Origin: Aquibacillus salsiterrae
Lineage (GTDB): Bacteria > Bacillota > Bacilli > Bacillales > Amphibacillaceae
Direction of reading: 5' to 3'
Assembly: GCF_028416595.1 (NCBI RefSeq)
Contig: NZ_JAMQKC010000001.1
Location: 186,001-250,000 of the forward strand
DNA: 64,000 nt
Below the pieces are notes generated by a model, which was not told the origin of the DNA, did not search any database, and saw only the letters and a list, made by a program, of their open reading frames with translations. Positions 26,261 to 35,584 of this stretch are shown here, piece by piece. The position numbers and the translations under genes were made by a program. Position 1 is the first letter of the stretch. Each line of letters opens with the position of its first letter.

Positions 26261-27186
26261 TAAATCTTCCTCCTAGCCGATAGATACCTTATGATTAGGA
26301 TAAAAATAAACGAGATAATGAGCAAAATTAATCCCATGGACCATAGAGTGTTATTATCCACGCTTCCATATGTTGTATAACCCATATTTAGTGTGATAAT
26401 CGTTGTCAGTGTTGCCGATGGGTCGAGTAAAGAACCTGGTAGATCCCTAACATTTCCGATTACCATTTGAACAGCTAACGCCTCTCCAAACGCCCGGGCC
26501 ATGCCAAGTACAATAGCCGTCATTAACGATGGCAGTGCTGCTGGAATTAACACTTTCTTAATTGTCTGCCACCTAGTTGCACCTAATGCTAAAGACCCTT
26601 CCCGTAAACTATTCGGTAAAGAACTCATTGCATCTGTTGCAATCGTTGTAACAGTTGGTAAAATCATCACAGATAATACAATTGTACCGGTTAGAAGACT
26701 AAACCCTGTAGCAGACCCTGAAAAGGTATTTCTAATAAAAGGAACTAACACCGTTAAGCCGATAAATCCGTAAACAACAGACGGAATACCAACTAACAGT
26801 TCTATTACCGGTTGTAACACTTTTTTACCTATCGATGTCGAAATTTCTGTCATGAAAATAGCACAACCAATTCCTAAAGGTCCGGCAATTAAGGCTGATA
26901 ACAATGTTACAGCAAGTGATCCAAGAATAAACGGAAGTGCCCCGTACTGAGGATCGCTACTGGTTGGATTCCATTCAGAACTAAACAAGAATTCTAACGG
27001 ATTTAACCCATTGACAATAAAAGATTGCAACCCTTTTATCGCTAAAAACAAGGTGATGGACAAGGTAGCAATAATGATAATTAACGCACATAGACTAACG
27101 AGGATTTTCCCACGTGTCTCACCCGGATTTTTACTTGATGATCTTATTAATCGTTGTTTTGCTGATAGTGTTGTTTGCTTTTCCAT
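26260..27186 (-). CDS. pstC: Phosphate ABC transporter permease PstC
   Basis: A 308-residue partner of PstA with six membrane helices and an EAA loop (REGSLALGATRWQTIKKVLIP). A basic N-terminus (KQRLIRSSSKN) faces the cytoplasm. ATG at 27186 is preferred to a TTG one codon earlier because of GGGGTG spacing. It follows pstS after a stem-loop that may set the relative amounts of the two proteins. Confidence 0.94.
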   Translation of the reverse strand: MEKQTTLSAKQRLIRSSSKNPGETRGKILVSLCALIIIIATLSITLFLAIKGLQSFIVNGLNPLEFLFSSEWNPTSSDPQYGALPFILGSLAVTLLSALIAGPLGIGCAIFMTEISTSIGKKVLQPVIELLVGIPSVVYGFIGLTVLVPFIRNTFSGSATGFSLLTGTIVLSVMILPTVTTIATDAMSSLPNSLREGSLALGATRWQTIKKVLIPAALPSLMTAIVLGMARAFGEALAVQMVIGNVRDLPGSLLDPSATLTTIITLNMGYTTYGSVDNNTLWSMGLILLIISFIFILIIRYLSARRKI

Positions 27187-27210
27187 CAATTACACCCCTA
27201 AAAAAGGATA

Positions 27211-27242
27211 CAGGGTAAAGAGCATAAGAAGCTCTTACCCTG
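27211..27242 (-). promoter_or_regulatory. Stem-loop between pstS and pstC
   Basis: CAGGGTAAAGAGC/GCTCTTACCCTG with one bulged base and no following U-tract. It is more likely an mRNA-stabilising or processing hairpin at the pstS 3' end than a full terminator. Confidence 0.65.
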
Positions 27243-27269
27243 CCACTATTTTCCACTCTTGAAATTTTT

Positions 27270-28154
27270 TTATAAATTAGTTTGATTTCCTTCTGCGTCT
27301 CGTTCTACTTTCATATCAGTTGCAGGAATATATCCTTGTTCAATAAGTAAGCCTTTTTGAATGTCATCACTTAGTAGAAAATCAAGGAAATCTTTGACAG
27401 CACCTGTAGGTTCACCCTTTGTATAGGAATGCTCATATGCCCAAATCGGGAACTCACCAGAAATAACATTTTCATCAGTTGCTTCAACTCCGTCGATTGC
27501 AAGAGGGATGACAGCACCATCATCTGTAAAATAAGAGAATGCTAAGTATCCTATTGTCCCTGGAGTTTCCTCAATGATTTGTTTCACTCGGTTGGAAGAG
27601 TCTTCGGTAATCCCTTCTGCTGGAGTTGCTCCGTCTAAACCAAATTGGACAAATGTTGCACGAGTACCAGATGAGTCCGGTCGATTAACAAGAGTTATTT
27701 CTTGGTCTTTGCCACCTAATTCTGACCAATTAGTAATTTCACCAGTAAATACTTTTATTAAATCTTGCTTTGAAATATCTGTTATCCCAATATTACTACT
27801 CACTGCCGCCGTCATTCCTACGACTGCCACTTTATGGTCAACTAATTCTTCTGCAGCTATACCTTCTTTTTCCTCAGCAAACACATCAGAATTACCTATA
27901 TCTACTGCTCCACTATCTACTTCACTTAGCCCAGTTCCAGACCCGCCAGCATTTACTTGAATATCCGCATCAGGGTTTTGCGCCATAAATTCTTCAGCCG
28001 CACCAGCAACAAGTGGTTGCATAGCACTTGATCCAGAGATTAAAACAGTGTTATTTCCACCATTATCCCCACCACCCTCTTGATTATTAGCTCCACAAGC
28101 AGTTACCAATCCAATTGTTAAAACAATTAGAAGGAATGTTACTATTTTTTTCAT
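27270..28154 (-). CDS. pstS: Phosphate-binding lipoprotein PstS
   Basis: A 294-residue extracellular phosphate-binding protein. The signal peptide ends in the lipobox LVTAC, with the lipid-bearing Cys at residue 20, followed by a Gly/Asn-rich linker. Ligand loops include GSSAMQPL, GGSGTGLSEV and RPDSSGTRATF. It delivers phosphate to PstC/PstA and is the first gene of the operon. ATG at 28154 lies behind GGGGGG. A four-repeat Pho box precedes it. Confidence 0.95.
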   Translation of the reverse strand: MKKIVTFLLIVLTIGLVTACGANNQEGGGDNGGNNTVLISGSSAMQPLVAGAAEEFMAQNPDADIQVNAGGSGTGLSEVDSGAVDIGNSDVFAEEKEGIAAEELVDHKVAVVGMTAAVSSNIGITDISKQDLIKVFTGEITNWSELGGKDQEITLVNRPDSSGTRATFVQFGLDGATPAEGITEDSSNRVKQIIEETPGTIGYLAFSYFTDDGAVIPLAIDGVEATDENVISGEFPIWAYEHSYTKGEPTGAVKDFLDFLLSDDIQKGLLIEQGYIPATDMKVERDAEGNQTNL

Positions 28155-28209
28155 TAGTTTTGCCCCCCTGTTTATCATTTATTTCTATATGTATAGTCTA
28201 ACGTCTTTT

Positions 28210-28248
28210 TTTAAATTTATTGTTAAATTAATGTTAACTTTTTGTAAA
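28210..28248 (-). promoter_or_regulatory. PhoP-binding repeats (Pho box) of pstS
   Basis: On the minus strand TTTACA, TTAACA, TTAACA and TTTAAA are spaced exactly 11 bp apart (five-base spacers). This fits the PhoP consensus TT(A/C/T)A(C/T)A for four monomer sites, with the fourth one base off. A possible -10 (TATACA, 28190-28195) lies 14 bases downstream. The operon should be induced by phosphate limitation through PhoPR. Confidence 0.88.
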
Positions 28249-28345
28249 TTTTTTGTTTTTTTGTCGAAAAAGGTAGTGTCAATAAGAAAAGCATGAGACA
28301 AGCCTAGTGTTAACCACGTCGAGCGGATGTTATAATTCCTTTACA

Positions 28346-28383
28346 ATAAAGAATCCTCTAGCCTAATTAAGGCTAAAGGATTT
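28346..28383 (-). terminator. Terminator of pbpA
   Basis: AATCCTCTAGCC/GGCTAAAGGATT with one mismatched pair; the minus strand continues TCTTTATTG. Confidence 0.7.
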
Positions 28384-28386
28384 GCA

Positions 28387-30555
28387 CTAATCGATTTCTT
28401 GCTCGTTCATGTTTTCTTCTACTATAACGTCTTCCTTACGAAGAATTTCTTCTTTATTATCCTTTTCAAGATTCGTATTTATACCGTTTAAGCCTCTTTG
28501 TTTTTTTAACTCAAAGTATTTATCAAGTACTCTTCTACCAATCATGTGATTGATTGGGTATTTAGTGCCTGACGAAACAATTCCTGTGTTAGGCACCATA
28601 ACAGCAAAAGCAACTTCTGGATTATCATATGGTGCATAGCCGACTAAGGTAAGGTTCTCTGTTTCTGCAATGAGCTTTCCATCTTCATATATTTCGTTTT
28701 GGGCAGTTCCCGTTTTACCTGCAGGCTTGTAGGGAGCATCACCAAAGTATGCTTGACCAGTACCTTGTGGTTCTTGCATTACTCGTCTAAATCCTTCTTG
28801 GACACGGCTTAGATAGCTATCATTCATGACAATTTTGTTTAATACTTCCGGATTATACGCCTTTTGAACTTGGCCTAAGTCATTTTTGGCTGCTACAGGT
28901 TGACGAATTTGTTTAACTAAATACGGCTTTACACGGTATCCATCATTAGCAATGGTTGACACGTACTGTGCTAGTTGCAACGTTGTATAGGTATCATATT
29001 GGCCGATGGCAAAGTCCATTAGAAAACCAGCATTTAAATTACTTCCTTTAAATCCGTTTTCCTCATAAGGTAAGTCGATACCTGTTTCAACACCCAAACC
29101 AAACTGACTGAAATAATTTCTCATCTTTTGAAAATTGCTTGGATCATAACCAACTAAACTTTTTTCCGGTCGATAAATTGCTTCTCCAATTCGCATTGCG
29201 ATTTGAAACATGTACACGTTCGATGAGCGTTTTAATGCATCAATATCGTTTAATACTCCTAAGTTTTTCCACGAACACTTTGGCTGTGTTGCAGCAATTC
29301 TTATACATTTGTCTTCTATTGTTTCTCCTGGTTTAATCACACCCGATTGAAGTCCAGATAACACCGATGCTCCTTTGACTGCTGAGCCTGGACGATTTGC
29401 ATCAAAGATGACCCGAAAAGACTCATCATTATATTGATCTTCATCACGATCATAACGAATCCCTGAGAGTGCCAATACCTCACCCGTTTTAGGATTCATG
29501 ACTGCCACAAGAGCATCAGTCAAATATTTGTTTGTTTCTGGATTTTTTTTAATTGCAGTTTCTAATTCTTCTTTTACAATTTGGTCAACAGCTTGTTGGA
29601 ATTCGATATCAACCGTTAATACTAAGTCACTTCCGCGCTTTCCGTCCTTAACTGTTTCTGCTGTTCCCACAATATTCCCAGACTTATCAGTAGTGTATTG
29701 GATTTCTTCCTTTGTACCTCGTAAAATACTCTCATATTGTTGTTCTAAACCACTTTCACCCACCCGGTCATTCCGACTATATCCTCTCGTTAAATAAAAA
29801 TCTCTGTTTTCACTAGGAATTCCTTCTTCTGAAGATGTAATTCCTCCGATAAAACTACCAAAAGTATTGCCGTAAACATTTAGTCTATCCCAGTCTTTCG
29901 TGGCATCAATTCCTGGTAACTCATATAAATGAGCAGCAACTTTGGCAAATTCTTCATCTGTTACATTTTCTTTTTTCACTACGTACGGTGACAACTCATA
30001 CGCTTTATCTAATTCCTTTTTAATGGCAATAATATTGAGACGTGATCCCGTCCAATTAATGGTATCTAAATCTTGTTGAGTAATTTTGTCAAGCATAATT
30101 TGATATTGTTCGGCATTACTTTTTTCTTTATCTTTAGCGGTCAATCTGCTTGCAGCCTCATCCGCATTTAACAAATACCAATATTCTTTCCGATCTCTGC
30201 TAGTGACAACCTCTTTTAGAACCTCGGTTTTATCCATTGTGATATACTCTGCTAATTTTTCTGCTAAGTCTAACCGCTCTTTTGCTGTATCTCCACCCTT
30301 TGGCGGTGTGTACGTAATCGCACTAACAGGTTCATTGTCTAAAATAATTCTGCCATACCTGTCAAACATTTTGCCTCTAGGTACTGATAGCTTTGTTGTT
30401 GTGTTAACAGTCTTGTTAATTTCTTCTTGTGCTTCCTCTCCATTTAAGATCTGCACAACTCCCAACTGTAAAATAAGTAAACAGAACAATCCAAATACTA
30501 CTATAAATAAAATGTTTAATCGAAATGGAAGTGATGATTTTTTTTTCTTTTCCAT
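28387..30555 (-). CDS. pbpA: Class B penicillin-binding protein PbpA/PBP2A-like
   Basis: A 722-residue transpeptidase with an N-terminal membrane helix (about 13-35), a dimerisation domain, and a C-terminal transpeptidase domain. The active-site motifs are GSAVKG (catalytic Ser), SSNVY (SxN) and KTGTA (KTG). The length agrees with PBP2A of Bacillus subtilis, which lies in the same place beside pstS and contributes to lateral wall synthesis and spore outgrowth. A polar, glutamate-rich tail of about 30 residues ends the protein. Confidence 0.92.
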   Translation of the reverse strand: MEKKKKSSLPFRLNILFIVVFGLFCLLILQLGVVQILNGEEAQEEINKTVNTTTKLSVPRGKMFDRYGRIILDNEPVSAITYTPPKGGDTAKERLDLAEKLAEYITMDKTEVLKEVVTSRDRKEYWYLLNADEAASRLTAKDKEKSNAEQYQIMLDKITQQDLDTINWTGSRLNIIAIKKELDKAYELSPYVVKKENVTDEEFAKVAAHLYELPGIDATKDWDRLNVYGNTFGSFIGGITSSEEGIPSENRDFYLTRGYSRNDRVGESGLEQQYESILRGTKEEIQYTTDKSGNIVGTAETVKDGKRGSDLVLTVDIEFQQAVDQIVKEELETAIKKNPETNKYLTDALVAVMNPKTGEVLALSGIRYDRDEDQYNDESFRVIFDANRPGSAVKGASVLSGLQSGVIKPGETIEDKCIRIAATQPKCSWKNLGVLNDIDALKRSSNVYMFQIAMRIGEAIYRPEKSLVGYDPSNFQKMRNYFSQFGLGVETGIDLPYEENGFKGSNLNAGFLMDFAIGQYDTYTTLQLAQYVSTIANDGYRVKPYLVKQIRQPVAAKNDLGQVQKAYNPEVLNKIVMNDSYLSRVQEGFRRVMQEPQGTGQAYFGDAPYKPAGKTGTAQNEIYEDGKLIAETENLTLVGYAPYDNPEVAFAVMVPNTGIVSSGTKYPINHMIGRRVLDKYFELKKQRGLNGINTNLEKDNKEEILRKEDVIVEENMNEQEID

Positions 30556-30572
30556 ATGTATTTTCCCCCATA

Positions 30573-30608
30573 ATAAAACAAAAGCAGTGTATGCTGCTTT
30601 TGTTTTAT
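30573..30608 (-). terminator. Terminator of yqgE
   Basis: A 15-bp stem ATAAAACAAAAGCAG/CTGCTTTTGTTTTAT lies between yqgE and pbpA; its A/T-rich base supplies U-tracts. Confidence 0.85.
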
Positions 30609-30631
30609 TATAACACCTATTTAAGCAACAA

Positions 30632-31909
30632 TCATCTGTTTTCCTGATCAGCGAGTTCCTTTACAGAATTGGTTTCATTAATGCTCTTTGATGTAACACC
30701 GTGTAATTTAATATCCTTAACAAAGAAATAGACAATGAAGTGTCCAGCCCCAAGTACCATAAGTAAATACGGGATAGCTGTTTCTGCCGGAAACAAATTC
30801 ACCGAAATTAAGAAGATAGCTATGGACGCCACCCTCCCCATATTAACGAACAACTCCCTGACGACAATGTATTCAATGCGCATCTCTCCTGCCTTCCATG
30901 CATTTCCAATTACATCAAAAGTCATTGATACATATGGCACAGTAAAAATTGGATAAGAAATCCCGATGATTGCACCATATATCAACAGTGTCGTATAACT
31001 TGTATGGATCAAGATTAAGTAGATAGCCATATAAAGGGATAATCCTCCAATAAAGATTGCCCATTTTCGCATGTGTGGCTTTATTAACCTTGTTGCTAGA
31101 AAATACACTATTAATGAACAACCAGAAAATATAAGGTTAAATGTTCCTAAAGCAAATTCACTTTGGGTTGCAATAAAAATCCAAACTGAAATGACAAAGA
31201 AGAAAACCCCTTCCCTTAAACCTTGAAAGGTGTGTGCATAGAGCATTTTTCGCCAATCATGGTTATTTTTTCTCTCCATTAATATTCTTCTAAACGAAAA
31301 ACTTCCCTCTGCAGACCTTCTTTTTAAGAACATAGAACTTACAACTGCCAACGCAAAAAGAAAAAAGGAAATAGTGAAAATTATCGTATATCCTTGAAAA
31401 TTATCCATACGTGAAATAACGTAGCCAGCCAAAATCGGTCCTATCATCCCACCAAAAGATTGCATTAACCCAAGAAACCCATTAAAAAAGTCTCTTGTCT
31501 CTGGCTCAGTCACCTCAAAGGTCAAAACATTAAAGGCAAGCCAGTAAAAGCCAGATCCTATCCCTAATAAAGCACCTAACATAATATTATAGGTGGAAGC
31601 TTGTTCACCAACTAACAACACCGTCAAATAAAATACTGCAAAAAATATTACCCCTAGACGTAATACGATGACACGGTCTACTTTTTTTGCCCAGCGTCCT
31701 GCTAATATAAAAACTAATGGTTGCATGATATAGACGGAAATATTATACAAAGCAATATCAACATATTGTCCAGATTGCTTCCAAAGAAATATATTGACAA
31801 ATGTGTTAGAAAGGAATGTTGCTAATGCATACAAGCCTCCTATTGTTAACAAGAGCTTTAAATCACGATCTATCTCAATATCTCCAAGCATTGACTGTAA
31901 TTTTTTCAT
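30632..31909 (-). CDS. yqgE: Major facilitator superfamily transporter YqgE
   Basis: A 425-residue MFS protein with about twelve helices. GRWAKKVDRVIVLR between helices 2 and 3 is the loop typical of the superfamily. Substrate unknown; the family is sometimes annotated as an efflux pump without direct proof. ATG follows GGAGACAGGAG. Same neighbours (pbpA, sodA) as in Bacillus subtilis. Confidence 0.87.
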   Translation of the reverse strand: MKKLQSMLGDIEIDRDLKLLLTIGGLYALATFLSNTFVNIFLWKQSGQYVDIALYNISVYIMQPLVFILAGRWAKKVDRVIVLRLGVIFFAVFYLTVLLVGEQASTYNIMLGALLGIGSGFYWLAFNVLTFEVTEPETRDFFNGFLGLMQSFGGMIGPILAGYVISRMDNFQGYTIIFTISFFLFALAVVSSMFLKRRSAEGSFSFRRILMERKNNHDWRKMLYAHTFQGLREGVFFFVISVWIFIATQSEFALGTFNLIFSGCSLIVYFLATRLIKPHMRKWAIFIGGLSLYMAIYLILIHTSYTTLLIYGAIIGISYPIFTVPYVSMTFDVIGNAWKAGEMRIEYIVVRELFVNMGRVASIAIFLISVNLFPAETAIPYLLMVLGAGHFIVYFFVKDIKLHGVTSKSINETNSVKELADQENR

Positions 31910-32052
31910 ATCTCCTGTCTCCTTTTTAAGTCTATTCTTTAGTCTTTTCAGGATGTCGTAGACTTATTCAGAAGACAGGCAAATGTTTTATGAAAGGAAT
32001 AAAAGCATCTGATTTTACATATATTACAACAAGTGGATATAATTTCCTGGAT

Positions 32053-32116
32053 TGCTAAGAAAAGCGCAGGGCGCCTTGCTAGACAGCTTTTGGAATTTTT
32101 TATACTTTCTTATCTT
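32053..32116 (+). repeat. Intergenic repeat family A, short reference copy
   Basis: The simplest complete copy: CTAAGAAAAGCGCAGGGCGCC, TTGCTAGACAGCTTTTGG, then TTTTATACTTTCTTATCTT. The two ends AAGAAA/TTTCTT are inverted repeats. Confidence 0.8.
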
Positions 32117-32151
32117 AAAAAAAGCCTTTGACTATAAGTCAAAGGCTTTTT
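32117..32151 (-). terminator. Terminator of sodA
   Basis: AAAGCCTTTGACT/AGTCAAAGGCTTT, 13-bp stem, with A/T runs outside. Confidence 0.92.
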
Positions 32152-32166
32152 CACAATAGGATTGGC

Positions 32167-32778
32167 TTACTTTGCTGCTTCGTAGCGCCTAGAAACCTCT
32201 TCCCAGTTTACTACATTCCAAAACGCTGAAATATAATCCGGGCGTCTGTTTTGGTAATTTAAATAATAGGCATGCTCCCAAACATCAAGACCTAACACAG
32301 GAGTCTTACCGTCCATGAGCGGTGTATCTTGGTTAGGTGTGCTTGTAATTGCTAATTCACCATTATCAACAATTAACCAAGCCCAACCAGAACCAAAGCG
32401 ACCAGCTGCTGCTGCTGCAAATTCGTCTTTAAACTTATCGAAACTACCAAACTTTGCATTAATCTTATCTGCTAATTCTCCTGATGGCGAACCTCCACCG
32501 TTTGGAGAAAGAATTGTCCAAAATAGACTGTGGTTAGCATGTCCACCACCATTATTTCTTACTGCAGTACGAATATCTTCGGGAACACCGTTAAGGTTAG
32601 AAAGCAACTCTTCAAGTGATTTGTTTTCAAGATCTGCTTTCCCCTCTAGAGCTCCGTTAAGTTTAGTCACATACGTATTGTGGTGTTTAGTATGATGGAT
32701 ATTCATCGTTTCCTTATCAATATGAGGTTCTAATGCATCATATGCATAAGGTAATTCTGGTAATTCAAATTTTGCCAT
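32167..32778 (-). CDS. sodA: Superoxide dismutase (Mn/Fe family)
   Basis: A 203-residue cytoplasmic SodA. The ligand regions are [21 protein letters not shown] and [13 protein letters not shown]; the metal is probably Mn, as in Bacillus. Residues GSGWAWL precede the third ligand. Strong AAAGGAGG site. It is monocistronic, with its own terminator, and detoxifies superoxide. Confidence 0.96.
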   Translation of the reverse strand: MAKFELPELPYAYDALEPHIDKETMNIHHTKHHNTYVTKLNGALEGKADLENKSLEELLSNLNGVPEDIRTAVRNNGGGHANHSLFWTILSPNGGGSPSGELADKINAKFGSFDKFKDEFAAAAAGRFGSGWAWLIVDNGELAITSTPNQDTPLMDGKTPVLGLDVWEHAYYLNYQNRRPDYISAFWNVVNWEEVSRRYEAAK

Positions 32779-32959
32779 GTATAATTCCTCCTTTGATTAT
32801 TTATTTAAGAAGTCAACTACATTAGCTGACTATCTATTAAGGCAAGATTATCAAAGCGGATGGTTGGATGCAACTGTTATGCATCCAAAATTATACTTTT
32901 TTAATGATTTAGTTTTTTCATTTAATAGCTAAATACTAGTTGTCGAATTTAACAAAAAT

Positions 32960-32991
32960 AAAAAAACAAGCGTTTATCGCTTGTTTTTTTC
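32960..32991 (-). terminator. Terminator of the tRNA cluster
   Basis: AAAAAACAAGCG/CGCTTGTTTTTT with a five-base loop lies immediately after tRNA-Phe. Confidence 0.92.
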
Positions 32992-32997
32992 AAAAAG

Positions 32998-33070
<73 letters not shown>

Positions 33071-33102
33071 TTAATCTCTTCCTTAAAAGAAATATGTAAT
33101 TA

Positions 33103-33195
33103 TGGCGGAGGAGGAGGGATTCGAACCCCCGCGAGCCGTGAAGCCCCTGTCGGTTTTCAAGACCGATCCCTTCAGCCGGACTTGGGTACTCCTCC
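33103..33195 (-). tRNA. tRNA-Ser (anticodon TGA)
   Basis: Acceptor GGAGGAG/CTCCTCC, long variable arm, anticodon loop CTTGAAA. CCA is encoded at 33103-33105. Confidence 0.97.
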
Positions 33196-33206
33196 ATTAA
33201 TAAAAG

Positions 33207-33280
33207 TGGACCCTGCAGGATTCGAACCTGCGACCGATCGGTTATGAGCCGATAGCTCTAACCAACTGAGCTAAGGGTCC
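33207..33280 (-). tRNA. tRNA with anticodon CAT, probably tRNA-Ile2
   Basis: Acceptor GGACCCT/AGGGTCC, discriminator A, anticodon loop CTCATAA. The features TTAGCTCAG and a GGACC acceptor resemble the lysidine-modified isoleucine tRNA of Bacillus subtilis, and a clear elongator Met tRNA is present in the same cluster. Assignment to Ile2 is by recall of that sequence, not by a search; Met remains possible. Confidence 0.8.
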
Positions 33281-33286
33281 TTACAT

Positions 33287-33363
33287 TGGGGCGACCGGTG
33301 GGAATTGAACCCACGCATGCCGGAACCACAATCCGGTGCGTTAACCACTTCGCCACGATCGCC
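33287..33363 (-). tRNA. tRNA-His (anticodon GTG)
   Basis: Acceptor GCGATCG/CGGTCGC with the extra 5' G (position -1) facing discriminator C. Anticodon loop TTGTGGT. CCA encoded. Confidence 0.97.
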
Positions 33364-33374
33364 AAGAAAAAATA

Positions 33375-33448
33375 TAGCGGCGGAGGGAATCGAACCCACG
33401 ACCTTACGGGTATGAACCGTACGCTCTAGCCAGCTGAGCTACACCGCC
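33375..33448 (-). tRNA. tRNA-Met, elongator (anticodon CAT)
   Basis: Acceptor GGCGGTG/CGCCGCT with a G-U first pair, discriminator A, anticodon loop TTCATAC. It matches the elongator Met tRNA known from Bacillus. CCA not encoded. Confidence 0.95.
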
Positions 33449-33449
33449 A

Positions 33450-33524
33450 TGGCTCCACAGGTAGGATTCGAACCTACGACCGATCGGTTAACAGCCGATT
33501 GCTCTACCACTGAGCTACTGTGGA
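33450..33524 (-). tRNA. tRNA-Asn (anticodon GTT)
   Basis: Acceptor TCCACAG/CTGTGGA, discriminator G, anticodon loop CTGTTAA. CCA encoded at 33450-33452. First gene of the cluster. Confidence 0.97.
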
Positions 33525-33558
33525 ACAGTTCTTGAAAATAATTCAAGCGACGAATAAC

Positions 33559-33587
33559 AATATAACACGTACTATTCGAATTGTCAA
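33559..33587 (-). promoter_or_regulatory. SigmaA promoter of the tRNA cluster
   Basis: TTGACA, 17 bp, TATATT, ending 35 bases before tRNA-Asn. Confidence 0.88.
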
Positions 33588-33654
33588 CAAAATGTTCAAA
33601 CAAAAGTGAATAAGGAAAGTATAAATTTAGCCTTGCCCACCCTAACGCCAGCTT

Positions 33655-33746
33655 AAGCAAAAAATTTATTTATTTGCTTAAGACCTCGGGGGGAGGCGGT
33701 CGGAGCTAGACAGCTCTTGTTTTTTTACTTTCTTATCTTGGAACAA
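33655..33746 (+). repeat. Intergenic repeat family A, long copy with palindromic insert
   Basis: TAAGCAAAA...TTTGCTTA forms an internal hairpin. It is followed by AGACCTCGGGGGGAGGCGG, GGAGCTAGACAGCTCTTG and TACTTTCTTATCTT. The left AAGAAA end appears lost. It sits upstream of the tRNA cluster promoter. Confidence 0.65.
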
Positions 33747-33831
33747 AAACACTATATCACTTTAGCGTGCTTGTTTCAAGCTTTTTCCATACCTTTACTT
33801 AATATACATTACTGGACTAAATAACTGACAA

Positions 33832-33877
33832 AAAAGTGAAAGAGCATAAATCTAAGAGTGAAGTTTCATGCTCTTTC
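33832..33877 (-). terminator. Terminator of the Na/Pi cotransporter gene
   Basis: GAAAGAGCAT/ATGCTCTTTC; the minus strand continues ACTTTTTTGTC. Confidence 0.88.
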
Positions 33878-33888
33878 TCTGTTATATT

Positions 33889-35526
33889 TTATGGCTGTTT
33901 TTCACCTAGTACTTCTTCTGCAATATTTACGGCATGGTCACCGATACGCTCTAAATTACTAATGATATCCACGAATACGATACCAGCAGTTCCAGAGCAT
34001 GCACCTTCATTTAAGCGGATAATATGTTTTTTACGATAGGTGCGTTCCATCTGGTCAATTTGGTTTTCCTTCTGCACAACTGCTAATGCAGACTCCCTAT
34101 CCATTGTATTCAATGCATCAATTGCTTGCTTTACCGTAACAAGCGTTAAATCAAACATTTCATTCAAATCTTCAAGTGCCTGTTCTGTAATATCTACTTT
34201 ATTTGTAATTTGATAATCAACAAGTTCAACGATATTTTCGAAATGATCACCAATTCGCTCAATATCACGAACAGAATCCATCAGTGCAGAATGTTTTGTA
34301 CTTTCAAAGTCCGAGAAAGAAGTTCCAGACAACTTAACCAAGTAATTGGTAATTTCCTTATCGAGGTTATTTAATGCCCCTTCGATTTGTAATGCATAAT
34401 CAGCGTCTTTCCTTTGCCGATTATTCAAATACTGACCTGTTGCCTCAAGACCTTGATACGCGTAGTCTCCCATTCTTATCACTTCTTCTTTTGCCTGTTC
34501 TAAAGCAACACTCGGAGACTGTTCAATGAATATCGGGTCTAAGTGCTTTGGTTTATATTCAACAATTGTATCTTCACCCGGAATCAATTTAGTAACTAAG
34601 TAAGCCAGTAGTGCAATAAACGGAAATTGGATGACTGTATTAGCAATGTTGAAACTGCCGTGCGCAAAAGCAATCGTCATTTCGTTATCGAGATTAAGCT
34701 TGTCTTGTAAATAAACTACGTAGAGGGTATAAGGCTTTAACAGAAACAGGAAAATAGTAGCACCCAACACATTAAATGTGACGTGAACAAAAGCAGCACG
34801 CCTAGCAGCTATACTCGTACCGATTGCTGCTAGTACAGCAGTTATCGTTGTTCCAATATTGTCACCAAATAGAACTGGTAAGGCTGCATTTAATTCCAGT
34901 AAGCCCTCACCATACAAACTTTGTAAAATGCCAATCGTTGCACTAGAGCTTTGAACAATAACAGTAAAAACAGCACCAATAACTACACCTAAAATTGGGT
35001 TTTCACTCATACTTAAGGTGAGATCAGAAAATGCCTCTAATCCTCTTAATGGTTTAAGTCCACCATCCATGATCTCAAGACCTAAAAACAATGAACCTAA
35101 ACCAAAAACAGTTTGTCCGAAATAGGTAACTCGTTTGTTTTTAAAGAAGAAAATTAAGAAGGAACCTAGCGCAATAATTGGTAAAGCATACTCTTTTACA
35201 TCAACCCCAATGATGAATGCTGTCATGGTTGTACCAATGTTTGCCCCCATAATTACACCAATTGCTTGTCTAAAGGTCATGAAACCAGCATTTACCAATC
35301 CAACAGTTAATACCGTAGTAGTTGAACTACTTTGTACGAGTGCCGTGATCAATGTACCTGCTAAGACACCTTTGAGAGGACTGCCAGTAAATTTGTCTAA
35401 AGTCTCCCTTAATCGATCACCGGCTGTTTTCTGTAAACCGTCACCCATGTATTTTATTCCAAACAGAAATATACCTAAACCACCGATAAATTCAAAAACA
35501 ATCGTTTGAATATCTACTTCAGTCAT
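33889..35526 (-). CDS. Na+/phosphate cotransporter family protein with C-terminal PhoU domain
   Basis: A 545-residue protein. The N-terminal part (about 1-310) has eight or nine membrane helices and two inverted NaPi repeats marked ALVQSSSTTTVLTV and TVIVQSSSATIGIL. The C-terminal part (about 330-540) is a PhoU-like helical domain with RDIERIGDHFENI and NLERIGDHAVNIAE metal-binding repeats. It may import phosphate coupled to sodium, or regulate export; the PhoU domain suggests phosphate sensing. It lies apart from the pst operon, with Pho-box-like repeats upstream. ATG follows GGGGTGAAC. It resembles YqeW/NptA proteins. Confidence 0.88.
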   Translation of the reverse strand: MTEVDIQTIVFEFIGGLGIFLFGIKYMGDGLQKTAGDRLRETLDKFTGSPLKGVLAGTLITALVQSSSTTTVLTVGLVNAGFMTFRQAIGVIMGANIGTTMTAFIIGVDVKEYALPIIALGSFLIFFFKNKRVTYFGQTVFGLGSLFLGLEIMDGGLKPLRGLEAFSDLTLSMSENPILGVVIGAVFTVIVQSSSATIGILQSLYGEGLLELNAALPVLFGDNIGTTITAVLAAIGTSIAARRAAFVHVTFNVLGATIFLFLLKPYTLYVVYLQDKLNLDNEMTIAFAHGSFNIANTVIQFPFIALLAYLVTKLIPGEDTIVEYKPKHLDPIFIEQSPSVALEQAKEEVIRMGDYAYQGLEATGQYLNNRQRKDADYALQIEGALNNLDKEITNYLVKLSGTSFSDFESTKHSALMDSVRDIERIGDHFENIVELVDYQITNKVDITEQALEDLNEMFDLTLVTVKQAIDALNTMDRESALAVVQKENQIDQMERTYRKKHIIRLNEGACSGTAGIVFVDIISNLERIGDHAVNIAEEVLGEKQP

Positions 35527-35584
35527 ATGTTCACCCCAGTTTAAAAAGTCTTTTTGAAAAATTAAAATAAAACACCTTTTTCAT

